Shown one piece after another: positions 27,267 through 35,612 of a stretch of DNA of 64,000 nt. The notes beneath the pieces are model-generated. The model worked only from the letters and a program-made list of their open reading frames with translations. It did no database searches and was not told where the DNA came from. Within the stretch, counting starts at the first letter, position 1. Every line of letters begins with the position of its first letter. The translations under genes were made by a program, and so were the position numbers. This DNA comes from Aquabacter sediminis. Its GTDB lineage: Bacteria > Pseudomonadota > Alphaproteobacteria > Rhizobiales > Xanthobacteraceae. The stretch covers positions 1 through 64,000 of the forward strand of contig NZ_JARBFX010000008.1 of NCBI RefSeq assembly GCF_028863665.1. The letters are read 5' to 3'.

Positions 27267-28400
27267 TCAGAACACGCGCTGGCCCCGGACATGAACCTCG
27301 CGCACCACCGGCGTGTCTTCCACCATGCGGAACCGCAGGAGATCGGCCCGCAGCCCCGGCGCGAGGCGGCCGCGATCGGCCAGCCCCGCCATCCGGGCCG
27401 GCGCGCTGGTCACCAGGGCCAGCGCACGGGGCAGGCCGATCGCCTCAGACTGACCGAGCCTGGTCGCGGCCTGGAGGAGGCTTGCGGGCACGTAATCGGA
27501 GGCGAGCGCGTCCAGGAGCCCTTCGGCCATGAGATCCTTCATGGCCACGCCGCCGGAATGGGAACCGCCCCGCACCACGTTGGGCGCCCCGCCAATGGTG
27601 GTGAGCCCTTCCGCATGGGCGGTGCGGGCCGCTTCCAGCGTGGTCGGGAATTCCGAAATGGTGCAGCCGGAGGCCTTAGCGTCCCGCACATGCTCCGGCA
27701 GGGTGTCGTCATGGCTCGCCAGGACGATGCCGGTGCCGGCGAGCAGCGCCACCATCCGCTTGTGGTTGTCCAGCACGGCCGCGCGGCCGCGCTCGGTGCG
27801 CTCGGCCAGCTCCACCTCCACATCCTCGGCGGTCTTGCCGATGCCGAGCAGGAAGGTCCGCAGGTGCTCCAGGTTGCGCCATTGCCGGGCGCCGGGCGTG
27901 TGGTCCATGAGCGAGGCGAGGGTGACCACGGGGCGCGAGAGCTGCGGCTCCACCAGGTCCACCACGCCGGGATCGGTCAGTTCGCAGCGCAGATGGATCT
28001 GGTGATCGGCCCGGAAGAGGGACTGGTTCGCTTCCACCGCATCCAGCATCAGCGTGAACAATTCGCGCCGCACGGACTTGGCTTGGTCGAATCCTCCCGC
28101 CGAAATGGCGTCGTAGACAGTGGTCACGCCGGAAGCCACCACCTGCCCGTCATGGGCGAGCGCGGCGGCGCGCGCATCGGGCCAGACCACCTTGGGCCGG
28201 GGCACGAAATGGCCTTCCAGGGCGTCGGTATGCAGGTCGATGAGACCGGGCGACAGCAGATCACCCTCGCAGTCCTGCGCGGCGGACAGGGCGCTCGTGC
28301 CCTCGCTCACCTCGGCGATGGCACCGTCGCGCACCACCAGCGTGCCGGGCGCGAGGCGGTCGTCCAGGACCAGGATGGCATTGGTATAGATGGTTTCCAT
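27267..28400 (-). CDS. phnM: PhnM-type amidohydrolase (ribose methylphosphonate triphosphate diphosphatase)
   Basis: The 377-residue protein is an amidohydrolase with PhnM signatures: LLSPGLIDLHTDALEGHFVP for metal binding, GVTTVYDAIS, VLASHDDTLPEHV, and the C-terminal LASDYVPASLLQAA and GLRADLLRFR. PhnM removes pyrophosphate from alpha-D-ribose 1-methylphosphonate 5-triphosphate in the C-P lyase pathway. The start was chosen at METIYTNAILV, the usual N-terminus. The C-P lyase core genes (phnGHIJKL) are not in the window. Confidence 0.9.
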   Translation of the reverse strand: METIYTNAILVLDDRLAPGTLVVRDGAIAEVSEGTSALSAAQDCEGDLLSPGLIDLHTDALEGHFVPRPKVVWPDARAAALAHDGQVVASGVTTVYDAISAGGFDQAKSVRRELFTLMLDAVEANQSLFRADHQIHLRCELTDPGVVDLVEPQLSRPVVTLASLMDHTPGARQWRNLEHLRTFLLGIGKTAEDVEVELAERTERGRAAVLDNHKRMVALLAGTGIVLASHDDTLPEHVRDAKASGCTISEFPTTLEAARTAHAEGLTTIGGAPNVVRGGSHSGGVAMKDLMAEGLLDALASDYVPASLLQAATRLGQSEAIGLPRALALVTSAPARMAGLADRGRLAPGLRADLLRFRMVEDTPVVREVHVRGQRVF

Positions 28401-28497
28401 CACGGCCTTCTCGGGTCTTTCAGGAATCGCCGAAGACGCGCTTTTGCCTGCAGGCGGCTCCCTTGTCACGCCTCGATGACGAGACGGTGACACCCGC

Positions 28498-30054
28498 TCA
28501 TGACGGCCGCGACGGCTTGAGCACCTTGTAGAGCTGGAACCGCGCGCCCTCGAAGACGGGCTCCAGCCGGTCGGGATCGGGATTGATGTCACCGGGCTCG
28601 GTGAACAGCAGGTAGACATAATCGAAGTGCTTCGGCCACAGGTCCCAGTAACGGGGGCCATCGGGGCTGGGCTCGTCGGCGGTCAGCAGCATCTGCTCGA
28701 GGGTCGGGGGATTACCGTCCTCGGTGTCGACAAAGTCGCGATAGGGCGGCCGCACCCGCAGGATCTGCTTGCCGGCCACGTTGAAGACGGTGGGAATGAG
28801 CGCCGACTTCTCGATGATGGCCAGGCAGGCCGCATGGACGAGGCCGAGATCGGTCACGTCGCTGCCGCCGCGGGGATCGGCATAGACCACCAGCACCCGC
28901 GCGCCCCGGTCGATCTTCTGTACCGAGGCGTCGAAGGCGCCGGTCCAGCGGGTGAGGCGGTCCCAGACCACCTGCACCTCGGCGACGCGGATGGACAGCA
29001 GGATCACGAGGACCACCGCAAAGCCCCGCCGCGCCAGGCGGTGGCGCAGATCCACCTGGATGCAGGCAATGACCATGAAGGCCACCGCGATGGGCAGGCG
29101 CTGGTCCGCCATGTAGGTGGCGAAGACCGTGCGCGGCATGGCCAGGTACACCGCGCCCGATACCACCAGCAGCGGCCAGAGCACGGGATGGATACGCAGC
29201 AGCCGATGCCGGCTGGCCCAGGCGGCGGCCAGGACCACCACGCCCGTCAGCGCGAAGGCCACATGGTCGTAATAGACGTTGACCACGAATTCGAGGCCGT
29301 CGAGCTTGCCGCGCGGCTCCCAGTAATTCTGGCCCGACAGCCCCCAGGTGGGGCTCTTGAGCAGCATGGGGATGACGGGAAGGAAAGGCAGCCCGGCGCA
29401 GACGAAGGCAACGAGGCGCGTCGCCAGGGGCGCCCGGCGATCGCGCGCCAGGATCCACAGCTCAAAGGCCAGGAGCCCCATGCCGTATATGCCCACCGAC
29501 ACCAGGTGGCAGAAGAACAGCGCCACCACGAACGCCACAGCCACCGGATAGCGCCACAGGCTCTGGCGCAGCCCGATCCAGCTGGTCAGCGCCAGAAGGG
29601 CAAGGCCAATGCCGAACACATAATTCATCACTCCGATCAGGAAGACGGAGTTGTAGAGCAGCGGAAAGGCCAGCAGCGGGATCGCCGACCACTGGCCGAA
29701 CAGCGCGCGATGCAGGGCCAGCGTGCCAAAGGCAATGAGGGCGAAGCACAGCAGGGTGTAGATCTCCCCCGCCACGAACACGTTCGCCACCCGCTCGAGG
29801 ACGGGGACGATCAGGTCCATCATCAGGTTCGGCAGCACCGACCATTCCAGCGCATAGTAGCGCGCCAGGTCCGGGTCGGAGGTCACCTGCGCGATGATGT
29901 GCATGCGCGAGAGGTGATTCACATAGTCCGACAGCGGCGGCACGGGATGCGTGACGATCGGGATGGCCACGATCGCGAAGCACAGGGCAAACAGGAGGGC
30001 GATGCGCGAAGGGCGCAGATCAAGCGCTCGGCGGGCAGGCTTCGGCGTGGTCAT
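28498..30054 (-). CDS. Polytopic membrane protein of unknown function
   Basis: The 518-residue protein has about ten hydrophobic segments in residues 15-345 (for example [53 protein letters not shown]). A soluble C-terminal domain of about 170 residues is rich in aromatic and acidic residues. The first loop has [12 protein letters not shown], with an acidic residue in the position used by GT-C glycosyltransferases, so a lipid-linked sugar transferase is possible. The family was not recognised. It stands upstream of phnM on the same strand, about 100 bases away; co-transcription is uncertain. Confidence 0.7.
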   Translation of the reverse strand: MTTPKPARRALDLRPSRIALLFALCFAIVAIPIVTHPVPPLSDYVNHLSRMHIIAQVTSDPDLARYYALEWSVLPNLMMDLIVPVLERVANVFVAGEIYTLLCFALIAFGTLALHRALFGQWSAIPLLAFPLLYNSVFLIGVMNYVFGIGLALLALTSWIGLRQSLWRYPVAVAFVVALFFCHLVSVGIYGMGLLAFELWILARDRRAPLATRLVAFVCAGLPFLPVIPMLLKSPTWGLSGQNYWEPRGKLDGLEFVVNVYYDHVAFALTGVVVLAAAWASRHRLLRIHPVLWPLLVVSGAVYLAMPRTVFATYMADQRLPIAVAFMVIACIQVDLRHRLARRGFAVVLVILLSIRVAEVQVVWDRLTRWTGAFDASVQKIDRGARVLVVYADPRGGSDVTDLGLVHAACLAIIEKSALIPTVFNVAGKQILRVRPPYRDFVDTEDGNPPTLEQMLLTADEPSPDGPRYWDLWPKHFDYVYLLFTEPGDINPDPDRLEPVFEGARFQLYKVLKPSRPS

Positions 30055-30104
30055 GGGCGATGGGTCTACCTGGGAGCAGGTCCCGCATGGGGCGTTCGCA
30101 CAGC

Positions 30105-30225
30105 CTAGAGCGGCTCAAATGTGGTGGATCGGAGGCGGCTGCCGTCGCCCTGCCCCCGCCGTCACCAAAGCCGTGAGGCAGGCATGCGGGCAAAGGCCAT
30201 TCAACTTTCACCGATCATGCTCTAG
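30105..30225. repeat. Inverted intergenic repeat with CTAGAGC ends
   Basis: CTAGAGC at 30105-30111 and GCTCTAG at 30219-30225 bound the spacer between the membrane protein and argB. Read from the right, the element begins CTAGAGCATGATCGGTGAAA, close to the CTAGAGCATGATCC-type repeat that I recall as dispersed in intergenic DNA of Hyphomicrobiales. It may form a long imperfect hairpin. Confidence 0.45.
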
Positions 30226-30262
30226 AAGCGTGCCGCCCCGCACCAACAGGACGCACCCGACC

Positions 30263-31183
30263 ATGAGCGAGCAAGACCCCGCAGGCCAGGACCCCGCCGG
30301 CGAAGCGCAAGGCCAGCTCCTGGCCGAGGTGCTCACCAAGGCCCTCCCCTACATGCAGCGCTATGATGATTCCATCGTCGTGGTGAAATATGGCGGCCAC
30401 GCCATGGGCAATGAGAGCGTCGCCCGCACCTTTGCCGAAGACATCGTGCTGCTGGAGCAGTCCGGGGTGAATCCGGTGGTGGTGCATGGCGGCGGACCGC
30501 AGATCGGCGCCATGCTGACCAAGCTCGGCATCAAGTCCGAATTCGCGGCCGGCCTGCGCATCACCGACAAGGCCACGGTGGAGATCGTGGAGATGGTGCT
30601 GGCCGGCTCCATCAACAAGCAGATCGTCGGCTTCATCAATGCGGCGGGCGGCACTGCCATCGGCCTGTGCGGCAAGGACGGGAACATGGTGGTGGCCCGC
30701 AAGGCCAGCCGCGTGGTGACCGACCCCGACAGCAATATCGAGCAGGAGATCGACCTCGGCTTCGTGGGCGAACCCGAGCGGGTGGATACCACCGTGCTCG
30801 ACCAGATCCTGCGCCGGGAGCTGATCCCCGTCCTCGCGCCGGTGGCGGCGGCGGCGGATGGCGGCACCTATAATGTGAACGCCGACACCTTCGCCGGCGC
30901 CATTGCCGGTGCGTTGGGGGCCAAGCGCCTGCTTATGCTCACCGACGTGCCCGGCGTGCTCGACAAGAACAAGAAGCTCATCCCCCGCCTGACCATCACC
31001 GAGGCGGAGCGGCTGATCGCCGACGGCACCATTTCGGGGGGCATGATCCCGAAGGTGGAGACCTGCATCTACGCCCTGGAGCAGGGCGTGGAAGGCGTGG
31101 TCATCCTTGACGGCAAGGTGCCCCATGCGGTGCTGCTGGAACTCCTGACCGACGGCGGGGCGGGAACGCTCATCACCCGCTGA
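30263..31183 (+). CDS. argB: Acetylglutamate kinase
   Basis: The 306-residue amino acid kinase phosphorylates N-acetylglutamate in arginine biosynthesis. Signatures are [56 protein letters not shown] and the C-terminal [20 protein letters not shown]. The N-terminus has a short repeat (AGQDPAG). A strong terminator follows. Confidence 0.96.
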   Translation: MSEQDPAGQDPAGEAQGQLLAEVLTKALPYMQRYDDSIVVVKYGGHAMGNESVARTFAEDIVLLEQSGVNPVVVHGGGPQIGAMLTKLGIKSEFAAGLRITDKATVEIVEMVLAGSINKQIVGFINAAGGTAIGLCGKDGNMVVARKASRVVTDPDSNIEQEIDLGFVGEPERVDTTVLDQILRRELIPVLAPVAAAADGGTYNVNADTFAGAIAGALGAKRLLMLTDVPGVLDKNKKLIPRLTITEAERLIADGTISGGMIPKVETCIYALEQGVEGVVILDGKVPHAVLLELLTDGGAGTLITR

Positions 31184-31217
31184 CAGGGCGCGCGGGCAAC
31201 CCGCGGCATTCCTCCCG

Positions 31218-31253
31218 AGCGCGCCGCAGCCCCCTGCGGCGCGCTTTTTCTTT
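31218..31253 (+). terminator. Intrinsic terminator of argB
   Basis: A perfect 12-base stem (AGCGCGCCGCAG / CTGCGGCGCGCT, loop CCCC) is followed by TTTTCTTT, starting 35 bases past the argB stop. Confidence 0.92.
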
Positions 31254-31404
31254 GACCCAATGGGGCGGCGCGAAGTCCCCTGCCGGCGGGTAGCCCGCGC
31301 CCCCACCCCCCGCCTTTTCGGTCTGCCATCTTCCCCCGTTCGTCCCGACATGACGAAACGGCGCTTCGATGCTACATCCGCGCGCCTCTCCTGCGGATGT
31401 GCTC

Positions 31405-32100
31405 ATGACCCAGATTCCCTCTCCTGCCTTTCGTGATGTCGACACCTGGGTGTTCGATCTCGACAACACCCTCTATCCGGCCAGCCACGATCTGTGGGGC
31501 CAGATCGATGCGCGGATGCGGGACTATATTTCCGGGCTTCTGGGGCTCAGCCTCGACGATGCCTTCAAGCTTCAGAAAGACTATTACCGGCGCTATGGCA
31601 CGTCCCTTCGGGGGCTCATGATCGAGCATGGCATCGAGCCCGACGCCTTTCTCGACCATGTGCATGACGTGGATCTCTCCCGCCTCGAGCCCTCCCCTCG
31701 GCTGGCCGCCGCCATCGAATCCCTGCCCGGCAAGAAGCTTGTCTACACCAATGGATCGGAGCGCCACGCGCGCAATGTCCTGACCCAGCTTGGGATGGAC
31801 CAGCACTTTGCCGCGGTGCATGACATAGTTGCGGCGGAATTCCATCCCAAACCCACGCCTGAGGCTTATGGGAGGTTTCTTGATGCCTACGGGGTGGACC
31901 CCGGACGCGCCGCCATGTTCGAGGACTTGGCACGCAACCTGGAGGTTCCCCACCGGCTCGGCATGGTCACCATCCTGGTGGTGCCGCCGGGTGAACAGGT
32001 GGCGGCGCGGGAAGCCTGGGAGTTCGAAGGCAGGGAGGATGCCTATGTGGATTTCGTCACGGAGGACCTTGCCGGCTTTCTCGAGCAGGTGGGCACTTAG
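31405..32100 (+). CDS. HAD-superfamily pyrimidine 5'-nucleotidase
   Basis: The 231-residue protein has the HAD motifs: TWVFDLDNTLYP (DxDxT) near the N-terminus, LVYTNGSERHA (motif II), KPTPEAYG (motif III Lys) and MFEDLARNLEV (motif IV). The family (SDT1/PYNE-like) dephosphorylates pyrimidine nucleotides or pyridoxal phosphate. ATG 31369 is a possible longer start. Confidence 0.9.
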   Translation: MTQIPSPAFRDVDTWVFDLDNTLYPASHDLWGQIDARMRDYISGLLGLSLDDAFKLQKDYYRRYGTSLRGLMIEHGIEPDAFLDHVHDVDLSRLEPSPRLAAAIESLPGKKLVYTNGSERHARNVLTQLGMDQHFAAVHDIVAAEFHPKPTPEAYGRFLDAYGVDPGRAAMFEDLARNLEVPHRLGMVTILVVPPGEQVAAREAWEFEGREDAYVDFVTEDLAGFLEQVGT

Positions 32101-32114
32101 GGAGTGGGGTTCGA

Positions 32115-33413
32115 TTGGCCATCACGCCTGAGGCGCCCGCGGCCGGAGAGCGACTGCCGCCCAGCGCCCAAGAGGGCCTGTCCTGGCTCAATCTGGTCCA
32201 CCATCCCCTCCTCGCCATAGGTGCGGACGGGCGGCACGTCCTTGCGGCGAACAAGGCCGCGCGTGCGCTGCTCCATATCCCCGATCAGCCCGTCGCCCTT
32301 CCCCGCCTTGCGGGGCTCGTGGGCGATTGGGCGGCGGTGCGCCTGTCCGCCCATGTCCAGACCCGGGCACCGGGCGATCGCCTCCTGCTTCCGCTGGAGC
32401 GCCCGGCGGCGACAGGTGTGCTGGCGGTGCGCCATGCGCGCTTGCCCGCGCCCGCCGACGGCTATCTCCTGACCCTTGAGCCGGGCGCAAGCTTTCTGGA
32501 AGGGGAAGCGCGCGGCTGGACGCAATTGTCCCAGGACGTGCTCGCGGGGCTGCCCCTCGGCCTGAAGATCTTCGACCTGGACTTCAACCAGGTGTTTTCC
32601 AACGCCGTGTCCGACGACATGTTCGCGCCACCGGCGGCCGGCGGCCGCCTGCACCTGGAGGACTGGTGGACGCAGGCATTCCCAGAGGAGGATGCGCGCC
32701 AGCGGGCAATGGCGGAATGGCGGCACCGCCTGTCGCTGATGCGCCTTCAGTCCAACCAGTTTGCCCAGTCCGACTGGGACGTGCGCTGCCGCGACGGGGC
32801 CACCCGCACCATCCAGTTCCGGTTCGGCTTCATCGGCGAGCTTTATGTGATGGCCTATTGGGACATCACAGCCCGCCGCCGCATGGAGGAGGAGCTGCGG
32901 CGCCTCGCGGGCACGGACGCCCTCACCGGCCTCGGCAACCGCCGCATGTTCATGGAGCGCAGCGAAGCAGCCTTCCACCATGCCTTGCTGGCCGGGACGC
33001 CGCTGTCGGTGCTGATCTTCGACATGGACCGCTTCAAGTGGATCAATGACCGCTACGGCCATCCGGCCGGGGACGCTGTGCTGCGCGAAGTGGCCGCCCG
33101 CTGCCGGGCGGAATTGCGCCCCCATGACGTGTTCGCCCGCCTCGGGGGCGAGGAGTTCGCCATCCTGATCTCGGGCGCGGATCTGGACGTGGCCGAGCGC
33201 GTGGCCCACCGCCTGGCGCGCGCCATCGCATCCGCCCCGGTGGAGACGCCCGCTGCGTCCCTGGACGTGCGCGCCAGCTTCGGCGTCGCCGGCCTGACCC
33301 GGGAGGACGCCAATCTGGAGGCGGTCATCGAACGGGCCGACCGGGCGCTTTACCTCGCCAAGGCGCGCGGTCGGAACCGGGTGGTCGTCTCCGACGGCAC
33401 CGAGCCCGGCTGA
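32115..33413 (+). CDS. PAS-GGDEF diguanylate cyclase with intact I-site
   Basis: The 432-residue soluble protein has one PAS-like region at about 20-130 and a second (KIFDLDFNQVFSNAVS) at about 150-255. A GGDEF domain of about 265-425 follows. The active site reads GGEEF near residue 344. RPHD sits five residues ahead of it, which is the RxxD product-inhibition site. It should make cyclic di-GMP from GTP under feedback control. Translation appears to start at TTG: GGAG lies ten bases upstream and no ATG occurs in frame for over 150 codons. It follows the nucleotidase gene by 14 bases. Confidence 0.88.
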   Translation: MAITPEAPAAGERLPPSAQEGLSWLNLVHHPLLAIGADGRHVLAANKAARALLHIPDQPVALPRLAGLVGDWAAVRLSAHVQTRAPGDRLLLPLERPAATGVLAVRHARLPAPADGYLLTLEPGASFLEGEARGWTQLSQDVLAGLPLGLKIFDLDFNQVFSNAVSDDMFAPPAAGGRLHLEDWWTQAFPEEDARQRAMAEWRHRLSLMRLQSNQFAQSDWDVRCRDGATRTIQFRFGFIGELYVMAYWDITARRRMEEELRRLAGTDALTGLGNRRMFMERSEAAFHHALLAGTPLSVLIFDMDRFKWINDRYGHPAGDAVLREVAARCRAELRPHDVFARLGGEEFAILISGADLDVAERVAHRLARAIASAPVETPAASLDVRASFGVAGLTREDANLEAVIERADRALYLAKARGRNRVVVSDGTEPG

Positions 33414-33447
33414 CGGCGCTCCCTCCCCATTCCCTCCTTCTGCCGGC

Positions 33448-34305
33448 ATGACCATGACGCATCACATCCGAACCTTGACCCCCGACGAGGTGGAGACCGC
33501 CATCGCCTGGGCCGCACGGGAAGGGTGGAACCCTGGCGTCGGGGATGCTGCTGCCTTCCTGGCGCAGGATCCCGACGGATTCCTTGGGCTGTTCGCCGGA
33601 GAAGACCTGGCCAGCCTCATCTCGGCGGTAACCTATGGCCCCGCCTTCGGCTTCATCGGCTTCTATATCTGCCGGCCGGACCTGCGCGGGCAGGGCTTTG
33701 GCCTTGCGGTGTGGGATGCCGCCCTGGAGCGGCTCGGGTCTCGGGCGGTTGGGCTCGACGGGGTTCTCGCCCAGGTGGACAATTATGCCCGCTCGGGCTT
33801 TGTCCTCGCCCACCGCAACATCCGCTATGGCGGCCTGCCGCTGGCCAGTGACGCTGCGCCCGACGGCATCGTGCCCGTGGAGGCGCGCCATGTGCCCGCA
33901 TTGATGGCCCTCGACCGCCACCATTTCCTGTTCGACCGGCCGGGCTTCCTCTCCCGCTGGCTGCTGCCGACGGAGGGACGCGCCTTCGCCGCGCAGGAGG
34001 ACGGAGGCATTGAGGGCTATTGCGTGGTCCGCCGCTGCGGCACCGGGCACAAGATCGGACCGCTCTTTGCCCCCAACGCCGCAACCGCCCGCGCGCTCTA
34101 TGAGGCGGCTTGCAGCCATGCCCGCGCGGCGGCGCCGGGCGAGCCGGTCTTCCTCGACGTGCCCGAGCCCCATGCCGCCGCCCGTGAGCTGGCGGAAGAG
34201 GCCGGTCTCTCGCCCGTGTTCGAGACCGCCCGCATGTATCGCGGCGCGGCGCCCGCCTTGCCCTTGGACCGGATCTTCGGCATCACCACCTTCGAGCTCG
34301 GATGA
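33448..34305 (+). CDS. Two-domain GNAT family acetyltransferase
   Basis: The 285-residue protein has an N-terminal GNAT domain (PAFGFIGFYICRPDLRGQGF, GLAVWDAALERL) and a C-terminal half resembling Acetyltransf_18 (IEGYCVVRRCGTGHKIGPLF, GLSPVFETARMYRG). It is 34 bases after the GGDEF gene. The substrate is unknown. Confidence 0.85.
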   Translation: MTMTHHIRTLTPDEVETAIAWAAREGWNPGVGDAAAFLAQDPDGFLGLFAGEDLASLISAVTYGPAFGFIGFYICRPDLRGQGFGLAVWDAALERLGSRAVGLDGVLAQVDNYARSGFVLAHRNIRYGGLPLASDAAPDGIVPVEARHVPALMALDRHHFLFDRPGFLSRWLLPTEGRAFAAQEDGGIEGYCVVRRCGTGHKIGPLFAPNAATARALYEAACSHARAAAPGEPVFLDVPEPHAAARELAEEAGLSPVFETARMYRGAAPALPLDRIFGITTFELG

Positions 34306-34326
34306 GCCTCGACGGGCAGCCGGTCC

Positions 34327-34349
34327 TTATGTAAACCCGGCTTACATAA
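34327..34349. promoter_or_regulatory. Perfect palindromic operator upstream of tetR
   Basis: TTATGTAA, 7 bases (ACCCGGC), then TTACATAA: perfect 8-base arms ending 14 bases before the TetR ATG. The size and position fit an autoregulatory TetR operator. Confidence 0.75.
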
Positions 34350-34362
34350 CCGGGACCCGAAC

Positions 34363-34998
34363 ATGAGCTGGTCAAAATCGGACCGAGAGGGCACGCGCGG
34401 CTACCACCACGGCAACCTGAAGGAAGCCCTGGTGCGGGCCGCGCTGGACCTGATCGGCGAAAAGGGTCCCGGCGGTTTCACTTTCGCTGAGGCCGCCCGT
34501 GCCGCCGGGGTGAGCCCGGCCGCGCCCTACCGCCATTTCCGGGATCGCGACGACCTGATGGCCGAAGTGGCCCGGCGCGGCTTTGCGGCCTTCGCCGACG
34601 CCCTGGAAGCGGCCTGGGACCGGGGACGGCCCGACCCGCGCACGGCGCTTGAGCGGCTGGGGCGGGCCTACCTCGCCTTCGCGCGCACCCAGCCGGCCTA
34701 CTATGCCGCCATGTTCGAGGCCAACGTGCCAGCCGACGCCACGCCGGATGTGCGGGCGGAAGGCGATCGCGCCTTCGGCGCCCTGCGCAGCGCCGCAGAG
34801 GCGGTGGTCGCAACCTTGCCCTCCCGCCCCCCGGCCATGATGCTGGCCCTTCACATCTGGTCGCTGGCCCATGGCATCGCCGACCTCTTCGGGCGCGGCG
34901 ACAAGGCCCGGCGCAGCCTGCCCATGTCACCGGAAGACCTGCTGGAGGCCGGCGTCCTGGTCTATCTCCAGGGCCTTGGCGCCGGCCCGCACCGCTGA
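34363..34998 (+). CDS. TetR/AcrR regulator with WHG-type effector domain
   Basis: The 211-residue protein begins TRGYHHGNLKEALVRAALDL, followed by the helix-turn-helix FTFAEAARAAGVSPAAPYRH. The C-terminal domain (RLGRAYLAFARTQPAYYAAM, LHIWSLAHGIADLF) fits the TetR_C/WHG group. A perfect palindrome just upstream suggests autorepression. A TATGTAAA sequence and an AATGTTA dyad in the next promoter hint that the DUF2852 gene may also be a target. Confidence 0.9.
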   Translation: MSWSKSDREGTRGYHHGNLKEALVRAALDLIGEKGPGGFTFAEAARAAGVSPAAPYRHFRDRDDLMAEVARRGFAAFADALEAAWDRGRPDPRTALERLGRAYLAFARTQPAYYAAMFEANVPADATPDVRAEGDRAFGALRSAAEAVVATLPSRPPAMMLALHIWSLAHGIADLFGRGDKARRSLPMSPEDLLEAGVLVYLQGLGAGPHR

Positions 34999-35037
34999 AA
35001 TTCTCCGCTCCGAGGCCAAGGTCCGCGCGATGCGCCC

Positions 35038-35085
35038 TTGACAGAAAGCCAACCTGGGGCCATCTATGTAAATGTTATTAACATT
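35038..35085 (+). promoter_or_regulatory. Promoter and AT-rich dyad before the DUF2852 gene
   Basis: TTGACA (35038-35043) is followed by TATGTAAATG, which includes a half-site like that of the TetR palindrome. AATGTTA-T-TAACATT follows at 35071-35085. The -10 is not clear-cut. Confidence 0.45.
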
Positions 35086-35104
35086 CACGCCGAAAGGGTT
35101 GGCC

Positions 35105-35527
35105 GTGACACTCGTATCGAAACTGGATGGCCTCGGCACCGGGGCGTGGATCGCGCTGGCGGTCCTCGGCTTCGTGTTCTGGTGGCCGGCGGGCCTGGCG
35201 GTCCTCGCCTTCACTCTCTTCTCCGGGCGCGTGGGCTGCGGACATCGCATGGCCCGCTGGCAGGACAAGATGGACCGCATGTGCGGTGGCGGCCGCGGGC
35301 CGGGACCCTGGGGCTTCGGTGGTCCGCCGTCCTCGGGCAACCGCGCCTTTGACGAATACCGCTCCGAGACGCTGCGGCGCCTTGAGGAGGAGCAGAAGGA
35401 GTTCAAGGACTTCCTGGAGCGGCTGCGGATGGCCAAGGACAAGGCCGAGTTCGACCAGTTCATGGCCGAACGCCGCCGCACCGGTCGCGCCAGCGACCAG
35501 TCCGAAGCGCCTCAGCCGCAGGATTGA
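35105..35527 (+). CDS. DUF2852 membrane protein
   Basis: The 140-residue protein has an N-terminal membrane hairpin (TGAWIALAVLGFVFWWPAGL, AVLAFTLFSG), a Gly-rich linker and a charged helical C-terminus (FDEYRSETLRRLEEEQKEFK, DFLERLRMAKDKAEFDQF), as in the DUF2852 family. The start is placed at GTG 35105 after GAAAGGG, because the ATG at 35072 would put the AATGTTA dyad inside the gene. Function unknown. Confidence 0.8.
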   Translation: MTLVSKLDGLGTGAWIALAVLGFVFWWPAGLAVLAFTLFSGRVGCGHRMARWQDKMDRMCGGGRGPGPWGFGGPPSSGNRAFDEYRSETLRRLEEEQKEFKDFLERLRMAKDKAEFDQFMAERRRTGRASDQSEAPQPQD

Positions 35528-35552
35528 GGCACGCGCCTTCTGATCAGAAAAG

Positions 35553-35585
35553 ACCGCCGGCCTTCGGGCCGGCGGTTTTATTTTG
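35553..35585. terminator. Bidirectional terminator
   Basis: A perfect 10-base stem ACCGCCGGCC / GGCCGGCGGT with a TTCG loop is followed by TTTTATTTT on the plus strand and CTTTTCT on the minus strand. It lies between the convergent DUF2852 and indolepyruvate oxidoreductase genes. Confidence 0.92.
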
Positions 35586-35612
35586 GGCCGGACATCGCGC
35601 GCTGCCCGCGCA

